From Ascidiaceihabitans sp. (GTDB lineage: Bacteria > Pseudomonadota > Alphaproteobacteria > Rhodobacterales > Rhodobacteraceae): a DNA stretch of 5,915 nucleotides. The translations under genes and the position numbers were made by a program. The stretch spans positions 1 through 5,915 of the forward strand of contig JALZUL010000075.1 of the NCBI GenBank assembly GCA_023301665.1, read 5' to 3'. Below the pieces are notes generated by a model that was not told where the DNA came from, did no database searches, and saw nothing but the letters and a program-made list of their open reading frames with translations. This document shows, one piece after another, positions 1 through 5,915 of this stretch. Every line of letters begins with the position of its first letter. The first letter of the stretch is position 1.

Positions 1-152
1 AACCCGGCCTGTCCAGCCGCTTGCTCTAATGTCCAATCACGTGCTTTGCGCAATTCGCGCACACGCACGCCCAAGTCCAACGGCTCACCAGTTTCACTTG
101 TCCCGCTTTCGCGAGCAATCTTTATCAGGGATTTAGGATCTTTGGATGTCAT
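1..152 (-). CDS. XRE-family helix-turn-helix transcriptional regulator, N-terminal fragment
   Basis: Reading the minus strand from an ATG at 152-150 gives 50 uninterrupted codons to the window edge, so the C-terminal part is missing. Residues 1-26 are a polar leader. Residues 27-50 (LGVRVRELRKARDWTLEQAAG and onward) match the first helix and the start of the second helix of the XRE/Cro DNA-binding fold, with the typical L-G-x-x-[VI]-R-x-L-R-x-x-R-x-[WLM]-[TS]-L-x-[QE]-[LA]-A pattern. Proteins with a short polar leader before this pattern often carry a C-terminal cupin ligand-binding domain, but that part is outside the window, so the effector is unknown. The gene is divergent from the acyl-CoA ligase starting at 250, the usual arrangement for a local regulator. 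The start is supported by a weak AGAG at 162-158 upstream; a TTG at 173 is an in-frame alternative. The HTH call is fairly sure; the target is inferred. Confidence 0.8.
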   Translation of the reverse strand, partial: MTSKDPKSLIKIARESGTSETGEPLDLGVRVRELRKARDWTLEQAAGQAG

Positions 153-158
153 CCATGC

Positions 159-187
159 TCTATAGATGGCCAACGCGGTCCTTGCAA
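159..187 (-). promoter_or_regulatory. Candidate promoter for the XRE regulator gene
   Basis: On the minus strand, TTGCAA (187-182) and TATAGA (164-159) are separated by 17 bp. Each matches 4 of 6 bases of the sigma-70 consensus. Transcription would be predicted to start near 152, the A of the proposed ATG, which would give a leaderless or nearly leaderless mRNA. This is pattern matching only; by-chance matches of this quality are common. Confidence 0.25.
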
Positions 188-215
188 CGTGCCCGATGGC
201 CATACGGGGCCCACC

Positions 216-230
216 TTGCGCGATGCACAA
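216..230. promoter_or_regulatory. Imperfect palindrome between the divergent genes, candidate operator
   Basis: The 15-bp sequence TTGCGCGATGCACAA reads TTGyGC-N3-GCrCAA on both strands, so five of six bases pair in each arm. It lies 20 bp upstream of the preferred start of the acyl-CoA ligase gene and about 64 bp upstream of the XRE regulator start. A related TTGCGCAA palindrome occurs at 46-53 inside the regulator coding sequence, and TTGCAA at 182-187. XRE dimers commonly bind short palindromes of this size, so this is a reasonable site for the divergent regulator. Assignment to that protein is inference. Confidence 0.35.
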
Positions 231-249
231 ACAACAGCTAGCAAAAACC

Positions 250-1779
250 ATGCTGTCCATTTTCGATAACGGCCCACATGCGCCCTGCCCTTCGCCCTTT
301 AACATGGCGGCACATGTGCTGCGCCACAGCGCAAAAACACCGGACAAAATTGCATTACAGGTTTTGAATGAAGGTCGCAGTGATAACTGGACCTATGCCA
401 ACATCGAGGCTGCGGTGCGTGGCATTGCAACAGGATTGATAAGCTCGGGTGCATCTGCCGGTGATCTCGTTCTAATGCGATTGGGCAATACCGTAGATTA
501 CCCGCTCACCTATTTGGGTGCCTTGGCTGCGGGTCTGGTGCCGGTCCCGACCTCAGCAGCCCTGACTGAGCCTGAAGTTAAAGCAATAATAACCAGCTTG
601 GCGCCCAAGCTCATTGTCCGAGACCAATCGGTGGCGTGCCCCGCAACGAACAATCAAATCGGGGTGGACGAAATCCAAGCCATGCATCGGTTAGCCCCCG
701 CACCCTATCATATGGGCGACCCTGAGCGTTTGGGCTATGTTGTCTATACCTCTGGCACCTCAGGAAAGCCCCGTGCAGTTGCACATGCCCATCGCGCGAT
801 CTGGGCGCGACAAATGATGTTTGAGGGATGGTATGGTTTACGCCAGCAAGACCGCTTACTTCATGCGGGCGCGTTCAATTGGACCTACACGATGGGCACA
901 GGATTGATGGACCCTTGGACAATCGGTGCAACGGCTCTGATCCCTGCCCCAAACACAGCCATCAGCGCCTTGCCGGCCTTTCTCAAAACCTACAGCGCGA
1001 CAATCTTTGCCGCAGCTCCAGGTGTGTACCGCCAATTGTTACGCACGAACCCCATACTTGACCTCAAAACCCTCCGTCACGGCCTAAGCGCTGGTGAAAA
1101 ATTACCCGAGAGCACCCTGAAAGCCTGGCAAAGCGCGACGCGGACCTCGATCTTTGAGGCATATGGCATGTCAGAATGCTCGACATTTATTTCAGGTAGC
1201 CCCACAAACCCTGCAGCAGCAGAACACTTAGGCCGACCACAAAATGGACGACACCTAGCAATCGTCGACAAAAACGGCCCCGTTCCAAAAGGCAAAGCCG
1301 GTACAATCGCAGTGCATCGCTCAGACCAAGGTTTGATGCTAGGCTACCTAAAAGCCCCTAAAGAAACCGCCGAAAGGCTGCAAGGCGACTGGTTCTTGAC
1401 CGGTGATCAAGGCGTTATGGCGCAGGATGGTCAAATCAAATACCTCGGGCGTGACGATGATATGATGAATGCCGGCGGTTACCGTGTCTCGCCCATCGAG
1501 GTCGAACAAGCGTTTTCAAAATGCGACGGCATCAACGCAATCGCTGTGACGCAGGTCGAGGTTAAGGCTGACACCTTTGTGATAGCCGCCTTTTACACAG
1601 GCCCCGCCCCAATTGATGAAGAACATCTTACCGCGCATGCTGCTGAAAACTTGGCCAAATATAAGCAACCACGCATCTTTACCCACCTCAAAAGCCTCCC
1701 GATGGGGGCAAACGGCAAAATCCTTCGTAAAGCTCTGCGCCGTGAATTTAGGTTAGGGGTGCGTACATCCTTCAACTGA
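250..1779 (+). CDS. AMP-forming acyl-CoA/aryl-CoA ligase (ANL superfamily)
   Basis: A 509-residue class I adenylate-forming enzyme. This family activates a carboxylic acid with ATP to an acyl-adenylate, then transfers it to coenzyme A, in the cytoplasm. Visible motifs in order: phosphate-binding loop YTSGTSGKP (166-174), YGMSE (305-309, ATP/adenylate contact), TGD (384-386, ribose-binding Asp), the hinge region GRDDD (400-404) followed by NAGGYRVSPIEVE with GG at 409-410, and the C-terminal catalytic Lys in NGK (K490). All core residues are present, so it should be active. The region around AGAFNWTYTMGTGLMDPW resembles benzoate- and aminobenzoate-CoA ligase-type proteins, but I cannot fix the acid substrate. 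The frame is open back to an ATG at 166, but residues before 250 do not look like the family; MLSIFDNGPHAPCPSPFN at 250 looks like a typical N terminus. No strong Shine-Dalgarno is visible at any candidate start. It is divergent from an XRE regulator and 74 bp upstream of a DsbA-like gene. Confidence 0.9.
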   Translation: MLSIFDNGPHAPCPSPFNMAAHVLRHSAKTPDKIALQVLNEGRSDNWTYANIEAAVRGIATGLISSGASAGDLVLMRLGNTVDYPLTYLGALAAGLVPVPTSAALTEPEVKAIITSLAPKLIVRDQSVACPATNNQIGVDEIQAMHRLAPAPYHMGDPERLGYVVYTSGTSGKPRAVAHAHRAIWARQMMFEGWYGLRQQDRLLHAGAFNWTYTMGTGLMDPWTIGATALIPAPNTAISALPAFLKTYSATIFAAAPGVYRQLLRTNPILDLKTLRHGLSAGEKLPESTLKAWQSATRTSIFEAYGMSECSTFISGSPTNPAAAEHLGRPQNGRHLAIVDKNGPVPKGKAGTIAVHRSDQGLMLGYLKAPKETAERLQGDWFLTGDQGVMAQDGQIKYLGRDDDMMNAGGYRVSPIEVEQAFSKCDGINAIAVTQVEVKADTFVIAAFYTGPAPIDEEHLTAHAAENLAKYKQPRIFTHLKSLPMGANGKILRKALRREFRLGVRTSFN

Positions 1780-1843
1780 GGTCTCGCCCCTTGCGAATTT
1801 TTCGGCTAAACGATGCATCATATTACAAACCTGCGACAATCCA

Positions 1844-1848
1844 TGAGG
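1844..1848 (+). promoter_or_regulatory. Ribosome binding site that sets the start of the DsbA-like gene
   Basis: TGAGG ends 5 nt before the ATG at 1854. It selects this start over the in-frame TTG at 1791, whose extra 21 residues do not resemble the family. Confidence 0.7.
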
Positions 1849-1853
1849 CTCCA

Positions 1854-2516
1854 ATGACCCCTAAAACCATCAAGCTCGACATTATGTCTGACCCCATTTG
1901 CCCTTGGTGCTTTATTGGCAAGGCCCACTTGGACAAAGCAATCGCCGCACACCCGAACCACCCGTTTGAGATCGAATGGCATCCCTTCCAGCTTAATCCT
2001 GATATGCCAGCTGGCGGCATGGGGCGCCGTGAGTATCTTGAGGGCAAGTTTGGCGGTAAGGAAGCGGCGGTGCGAGCCTATGCCCCTGTCGTGGAAAACG
2101 CCAAGAAAGCTGGTGTTGATATCGACTTTGAGGGGATGAAAGTCACCCCAAACACGATCAATGCGCATCGCCTGATCCACTGGGCTGGCATTGAAGGGCG
2201 TCAAACCGCCGCCGTATCAGCCTTGTTCAAAGCGTACTTCACCGACGCACGTGATATTGGCGATACCGAAGTCTTGGCAGATATCTCGGACAGCATTGGA
2301 ATGGACGCCGCAGTTGTAACGCGACTGTTGCAGACCGACGAAGATATGAAAGACATTCGCGAGCGTGACAGTCACAGCCGCAAGATGGGGATCAATTCAG
2401 TCCCGACTTTTGTTATTGCCAATCAACACGCAGTTCCAGGTGCCCAACCACCTGAGCTTTGGGCGCAAGTGATTGCTGATCTGGCGGCTCAGGCTGACCA
2501 AACTGCACAAGATTGA
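1854..2516 (+). CDS. DsbA family oxidoreductase, FrnE-like thioredoxin-fold protein
   Basis: A 220-residue protein of the DsbA/FrnE/HCCA-isomerase group. These are thiol-disulfide oxidoreductases with a helical insertion in a thioredoxin fold. The protein begins with beta strand IKLDIMSDPICPWCFIGK, carrying the redox pair Cys16-Pro-Trp-Cys19. WHPFQLNPDMP follows, a hallmark of the FrnE branch, and the cis-proline loop SVPTFVIA has Pro184 facing the active site. There is no signal peptide or membrane segment, so the protein should be cytoplasmic, unlike periplasmic DsbA. Both active-site cysteines distinguish it from the glutathione-dependent HCCA isomerases, which usually have Ser. Length is normal for the family. 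The start at 1854 is supported by TGAGG upstream. It follows the acyl-CoA ligase by 74 bp on the same strand and may share its transcript. The physiological substrate is unknown; a FrnE-like role in metal or oxidative stress is only a family analogy. Confidence 0.9.
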   Translation: MTPKTIKLDIMSDPICPWCFIGKAHLDKAIAAHPNHPFEIEWHPFQLNPDMPAGGMGRREYLEGKFGGKEAAVRAYAPVVENAKKAGVDIDFEGMKVTPNTINAHRLIHWAGIEGRQTAAVSALFKAYFTDARDIGDTEVLADISDSIGMDAAVVTRLLQTDEDMKDIRERDSHSRKMGINSVPTFVIANQHAVPGAQPPELWAQVIADLAAQADQTAQD

Positions 2517-2560
2517 TCAGGGTTTGCTCATAACGCTGCGAAGCCAACAGTGGATCGAAA

Positions 2561-2634
2561 TTAACCATTTTCAATCTTAGGTAAATAACCCATACGTTTT
2601 TGACGCACTCTAGCGTCAGAAATGGAATCACTGA
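2561..2634 (+). promoter_or_regulatory. Candidate promoter region of the MFS transporter
   Basis: The 118-bp gap at 2517-2634 holds two weak sigma-70-like pairs. TTAACC (2561-2566) and AATAAC (2584-2589) have 17-bp spacing and 4 of 6 matches each; transcription would start near 2596. TTGACG (2600-2605) and TGGAAT (2623-2628) also have 17-bp spacing, with 5 and 4 matches; transcription would start at about the ATG at 2635. Neither can be chosen from sequence alone. Confidence 0.25.
2601..2618. repeat. Perfect 6-bp inverted repeat upstream of the transporter
   Basis: TGACGC and GCGTCA are separated by ACTCTA, ending 16 bp before the transporter start. The repeat overlaps the possible -35 element TTGACG (2600-2605), so it could be an operator. 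In the longer candidate transcript it could instead form a leader hairpin. There is no following T-run on either strand, so it does not look like a terminator. Confidence 0.35.
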
Positions 2635-3843
2635 ATGTCGATAGCTGCAGACCAAAGAATGGGACGTCGCGAATTCATCGCCTTGATGGCGATGATGTTT
2701 GCCACTATCGCGTTTTCGATCGATGCAATTTTACCTGCCATCACGCAAATCGCCGACGAAATCTCTGATGGGGATACGGCAAGAGCAGCCTGGGTTTTGA
2801 CCTCATTTGTCGCTGGCATGGGTGTTGGTACATTTTTAGCCGGCCCCCTATCGGATGCATTTGGACGCAAACGCATCGTTTATGCTGGCGCTGCCATCTA
2901 TATTTTTGGTGCAGCTGCTGGTTGGTCGACCTCGTCGCTTGAGTGGCTGCTGGTTGCGCGATTTGTTCAGGGTCTTGGTGCGGCAGGCCCGCGTGTTGTT
3001 TCGATAGCGATTGTACGCGATCTGTTCAAAGGCCCTGAGATGGCGCGCATTGTTTCGATTGCAATGACCATTTTCATCTTGGTGCCAGCAATTGCACCTG
3101 CCCTTGGCGCATTGATCATCGACAGTTACAGCTGGCGCGCGGTCTTTATCGCCTTCATTTTGTTCTCGGTGCTTAACGTGCTTTGGATCGGGTCCCGCTT
3201 GAATGAACCTTTGGCCGTAGCCAATCGCCGCCCCTTGCGCATCGGCCTTATGATTGACGCCGTCAAACAAATGTTTGCCAATAAGATCGTGTTGCTTTCG
3301 ATCCTCATGCAGACCGCCATGCTTTCAATGTTGTTTACAACCCTCACTATGATCCAACCCATTTATGAGCAGGTCTTTGACCGTGGTGACAGCTTCCCTT
3401 ATTGGTTCGGCGGTGTCGCGTTACTGTCGGGTGCCTCCAGCCTGCTCAATGCATTTATTGTCACCCGCTTTGGAATGCGCAAAGTCATCACCTAGACAAT
3501 TCTTACTCACGTTTTCATTGGGACCACTGTCCTTATTGTAATGACGACCACACCAAGCTTAAGTTTTCATCTCTTCATCCTCTGGCAGTTTTGTCTTTTC
3601 TCGCAAGCGGGTCTCACCGTTGGCAACTTAAATGCAATTGCGATGGAACCTATGGGGCATATTGCTGGCATGGCCGCATCGGTCATTGGCGCGATCTCAA
3701 CCTTGTTGGCGGCGCTGATCGCTTCATCCGCAAGCTTGTTGCTATCACAAACGGCTCACTCTTTGATCGCAACGGTTCTGGCTCTTGGCCTCGTCGCAGC
3801 GTTTTTGATGTATAAGATGAACAAGATCGCCGCTGACGCTTAA
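2635..3843 (+). pseudogene. Bcr/CflA-type MFS multidrug efflux transporter, interrupted by an in-frame TAG
   Basis: The full frame has 402 codons, the normal length of a 12-helix Bcr/CflA drug:H+ antiporter of the inner membrane. It is broken by TAG at 3493-3495 (codon 287). The first part (286 residues) shows helix 1 (about 13-36), MFS motif A GPLSDAFGRKR (70-80), the RFVQGLGAAGPR segment of helix 4 (109-120), IVRDLF just after (126-131), and PAIAPALGAL (151-160, motif C region). It reaches roughly helix 8. The second part continues in the same frame (TILTHVFIGTTVLIV, then residues 303-402) with the hydrophobic segments expected for helices 9-12. No frameshift or other lesion is visible, so the break is a single base change, recent or a sequencing error. 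A product stopping at 286 residues lacks the last four helices and is unlikely to transport. Restart at ATG 3541 lacks a ribosome site. The start at 2635 has only a weak GGA 8 nt upstream; ATG at 2659 (MGRREF) is a possible alternative. The exported compound is unknown. Confidence 0.85.
3493..3495 (+). other. In-frame amber stop inside the transporter gene
   Basis: TAG follows MRKVIT at the loop between predicted helices 8 and 9, and coding resumes immediately in the same frame. One substitution would restore a sense codon (for example CAG, TGG, TAC, AAG or TTG). Confidence 0.85.
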
Positions 3844-3866
3844 GGTTTCTTACGCTTCTTCTTTTC
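3838..3866 (+). terminator. Weak intrinsic terminator candidate at the transporter 3' end
   Basis: GCTTAAG (3838-3844) pairs with CTTACGC (3849-3855) across a GTTT loop, with one internal mismatch (T3840 against C3853). A pyrimidine tail TTCTTCTTTTC (3856-3866) follows. The stem contains the transporter stop codon, and the tail lies in the Lys-rich 3' end of mfd. The stem is AT-rich and short, so termination would be inefficient. Confidence 0.3.
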
Positions 3867-5915
3867 TGCGATGACCTTTTCTGCCAAATCACGCGCGATA
3901 GCATAAGCTCCTTTGATCTTGTCAGAGTCCTTTTTCCATTCCCGCAACACAACAATCTTGTTGTCTTTAACCTTTGCCGTACCCCGTTCGTTTTGGATGA
4001 AATCTACCAAACCGTTGGGGGATGCGAATTTGTCATTGTGGAACTGGATCGTCGCGCCTTTTGGCCCGCCATCAAGCTTGGAAATCCCAGCCTTCTTACA
4101 CATGCCCTTGATACGCACGACCAACATCAAAGTGTTCACTTCTCGTGGCAAACTGCCAAAACGGTCAATCAATTCCGCGGCAAAGCCTTCCAGCTCCACC
4201 TTGGTGCTCAATCCGCTCAAGCGACGATACAGCCCCAAACGAACATCTAAATCGGTCACATAATCTTCTGGGATCAACACCGGCACGCCAAGGTTAATCT
4301 GCGGTGCCCATTGATCATCCGCCTCTGAGAGCCCTTCAAGCTGACCGGATTTGATTTTGGCAATCGCCTCTTCCAGCATGGATTGATACAGCTCAAAGCC
4401 CACATCGCGCATTTGACCCGATTGTTCTTCGCCCAACAGGTTCCCTGCCCCGCGAATATCCAGATCTTGCGAGGCCAAGGTAAAGCCCGCCCCAAGCGTA
4501 TCCAATGAGCTCAACACCCTTAGGCGTTTTTCTGCAGTCACTGTGAGCTTTGCACGTGGTTTCGTCGTCAGATACGCATATGCACGGGTTTTGGAGCGGC
4601 CAACCCGCCCACGAATTTGGTAAAGCTGCGCAAGGCCAAACATGTCAGCGCGGTGCACGATCATCGTGTTGGCCGTTGGAATGTCCAAACCGGATTCTAC
4701 GATCGTCGTCGCCAGCAGAACATCATACTTACCATCATAGAACGCATTCATCCGGTCATCGAGCTCACCAGCAGCCATCTGACCATTCGCAACGATGTAA
4801 GACACCTCTGGCACATGTTCCTTCAGGAAATCTTCGATCTCACCAATGTCAGACACACGCGGCACAACATAGAACGATTGCCCGCCACGGTAATGTTCCC
4901 GTAGCAACGCCTCGCGGATCGTCACCTTGTCAAATTCGCTCACGTAGGTGCGGATCGCCAAGCGATCGACCGGCGGTGTGCCAATGATCGACAAATCACG
5001 CACCCCCGTCAGTGACAGTTGTAACGTGCGTGGGATCGGGGTCGCTGTCAGCGTCAAGACGTGAATATCAGAGCGCATCTGCTTGAGACGCTCTTTGTGT
5101 GTCACCCCAAAGTGCTGTTCTTCGTCGATGATCAACAGGCCAAGGTTGTTAAACTTGATGCTTTTGGCCAACAAAGCATGAGTGCCAATGACGATATCAA
5201 CGATGCCTCGTGCCATCCCCTCGCGGGTCGCGTCCGCGTCTTTCTTGGAGACAAAACGGCTTAGCTGACGCACTTCGATCGGGAACCCACGGAAGCGTTC
5301 CATAAAGGATTTGTAGTGTTGGCGTGCCAACAAAGTTGTCGGTGCGATAATCGCGACCTGTGCGCCTGACATCGCGGCCACAAAGGCCGCGCGCATTGCC
5401 ACCTCGGTCTTGCCAAAGCCAACATCACCGCAAACCAAACGATCCATTGGGCTGCCGCTGGTCAAATCATCAACCACATCACCAATCGCGCTAAGCTGAT
5501 CGTCCGTCTCCGAATATGGGAAACGCGCGCTAAAGGCATCCCACATGCCCTCTGGCGGTTCCATCACTGGGGCGCGCCGCAACGTGCGTTCCGCAGCAAC
5601 ACGGATCAGTTTCTCGGCCATCTCACGGATGCGTTCTTTCAAACGTGATTTTTTGGCCTGCCATGCACCGCCACCAAGACGATCAAGGAAGCCCTCGTCA
5701 TGGCCGTATTTTGACAGCAGTTCGATGTTCTCAACAGGCATGTAAAGCTTGGCCTGCTCCGCATATTCGAGCAACAAACATTCATGAGCAGCGCCAGCAG
5801 CGGTGACCACTTCCATGCCAATGTAACGCCCAATGCCATGATCAACGTGAACAATCAGATCACCGGGACTGAGCGATTGCGTTTCCGTCAAAAAATTCGC
5901 CGCACGTTTCTTTTT
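3840..5915 (-). CDS. mfd: Mfd, transcription-repair coupling factor (C-terminal 691 residues, 5' end outside window)
   Basis: Mfd is a cytoplasmic ATP-driven DNA translocase. It pushes stalled RNA polymerase off damaged template and recruits UvrA for nucleotide excision repair. Full-length Mfd is about 1150 residues; the UvrB-like N-terminal modules and the start codon lie beyond 5915. In fragment numbering, about 9-75 is the CarD-like RNA polymerase interaction domain, starting SLSPGDLIVHVDHGIGRY. The RecG-like translocase follows with Walker A GDVGFGKTE (163-171), DEEQ box (264-267), TAT motif (290-292) and motif VI QIRGRVGR (433-440). The translocation-in-RecG module spans about 476-509 (SQDLDIRGAGNLLGEEQSG). 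The C-terminal D7 regulatory domain covers roughly 530-670, ending in a Lys-rich tail. All motifs are intact. The frame is open through to the window edge (KKKRAANFL before TETQSL), so the TTG at 5891 is not a real start. It converges on, and overlaps by 4 nt, the transporter pseudogene. Confidence 0.97.
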   Translation of the reverse strand, partial: KKKRAANFLTETQSLSPGDLIVHVDHGIGRYIGMEVVTAAGAAHECLLLEYAEQAKLYMPVENIELLSKYGHDEGFLDRLGGGAWQAKKSRLKERIREMAEKLIRVAAERTLRRAPVMEPPEGMWDAFSARFPYSETDDQLSAIGDVVDDLTSGSPMDRLVCGDVGFGKTEVAMRAAFVAAMSGAQVAIIAPTTLLARQHYKSFMERFRGFPIEVRQLSRFVSKKDADATREGMARGIVDIVIGTHALLAKSIKFNNLGLLIIDEEQHFGVTHKERLKQMRSDIHVLTLTATPIPRTLQLSLTGVRDLSIIGTPPVDRLAIRTYVSEFDKVTIREALLREHYRGGQSFYVVPRVSDIGEIEDFLKEHVPEVSYIVANGQMAAGELDDRMNAFYDGKYDVLLATTIVESGLDIPTANTMIVHRADMFGLAQLYQIRGRVGRSKTRAYAYLTTKPRAKLTVTAEKRLRVLSSLDTLGAGFTLASQDLDIRGAGNLLGEEQSGQMRDVGFELYQSMLEEAIAKIKSGQLEGLSEADDQWAPQINLGVPVLIPEDYVTDLDVRLGLYRRLSGLSTKVELEGFAAELIDRFGSLPREVNTLMLVVRIKGMCKKAGISKLDGGPKGATIQFHNDKFASPNGLVDFIQNERGTAKVKDNKIVVLREWKKDSDKIKGAYAIARDLAEKVIAEKKKRKKP

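Noticed and set aside
1756..1800. Possible terminator after the acyl-CoA ligase (GGGG at 1756-1759 against CCCC at 1787-1790, then a T-run at 1797-1802)
   Set aside because: The stem is only about six pairs including a wobble, the loop is over 20 nt, and the T-run is offset by several bases. This is too weak to call, so co-transcription with the DsbA-like gene remains possible.
1818..2204. Minus-strand open frame opposite the DsbA-like gene
   Set aside because: It is a shadow of a well-supported gene, with no ribosome site and no recognisable domain.
2848..3270. 140-codon minus-strand open frame opposite the transporter
   Set aside because: Its low-complexity polar composition is typical of the antisense of a membrane protein gene. 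No motif is visible.
3402..3815. 137-codon plus-strand open frame overlapping the transporter
   Set aside because: It lies in another frame of the transporter gene. Its protein is rich in His, Cys and Trp with no family-like pattern, while the frame across the TAG at 3493 gives a coherent membrane protein.
3541..3843. Separate small membrane protein gene starting at ATG 3541
   Set aside because: It is in the same frame as the upstream transporter, has no ribosome binding site, and supplies exactly the missing helices 9-12, so it is the rear part of one interrupted gene.
4550..4987. 145-codon plus-strand open frame inside mfd
   Set aside because: It is antisense to highly conserved translocase motifs of Mfd, and its composition (His, Ser, Arg, Pro rich) looks like shadow coding.
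1..5915. A new defence, mobile or secretion system
   Set aside because: All substantial open frames are explained by familiar families (XRE regulator, CoA ligase, FrnE-like DsbA, MFS exporter, Mfd). I saw no direct-repeat arrays, transposon ends, integrase or toxin-antitoxin-like pairs.

Overview
The window looks like chromosomal DNA from an alphaproteobacterium, most likely a marine Rhodobacteraceae/Roseobacter-type organism. This rests on moderate GC content, family resemblance of the encoded proteins (the FrnE-like DsbA protein and Mfd in particular) and compact gene packing. It is inference from sequence character, not a database match.

Layout from left to right. (1) At 1-152, minus strand, lies the N-terminal piece of an XRE-type helix-turn-helix regulator that runs off the left edge. 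(2) A divergent intergenic region of about 97 bp contains a 15-bp imperfect palindrome. (3) At 250-1779, plus strand, is an AMP-forming acyl/aryl-CoA ligase of the ANL superfamily with all core motifs. (4) At 1854-2516, plus strand, is a DsbA-family (FrnE-like) thioredoxin-fold oxidoreductase with a CPWC active site and a clear ribosome binding site. (5) At 2635-3843, plus strand, is a Bcr/CflA-type major facilitator drug exporter interrupted at codon 287 by an in-frame TAG. The reading frame continues intact after it, so this is a nonsense pseudogene or a base error. (6) At 3840-5915, minus strand, is the C-terminal 691 residues of Mfd, the transcription-repair coupling factor, running off the right edge.

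The divergent regulator/ligase pair suggests local control of the ligase by the XRE protein. The DsbA-like gene may be co-transcribed with the ligase (74-bp gap), but nothing shows a shared pathway. The transporter and mfd converge and overlap by 4 nt at a TTAA that supplies both stop codons. No gene-free stretch exceeds 118 bp. I saw no tRNA, rRNA, CRISPR array, insertion sequence or phage element.

I found no convincing undescribed multi-gene system. The points most worth a second look are the amber-interrupted transporter, the divergent regulator/ligase control region, and the compact convergent 3' ends.
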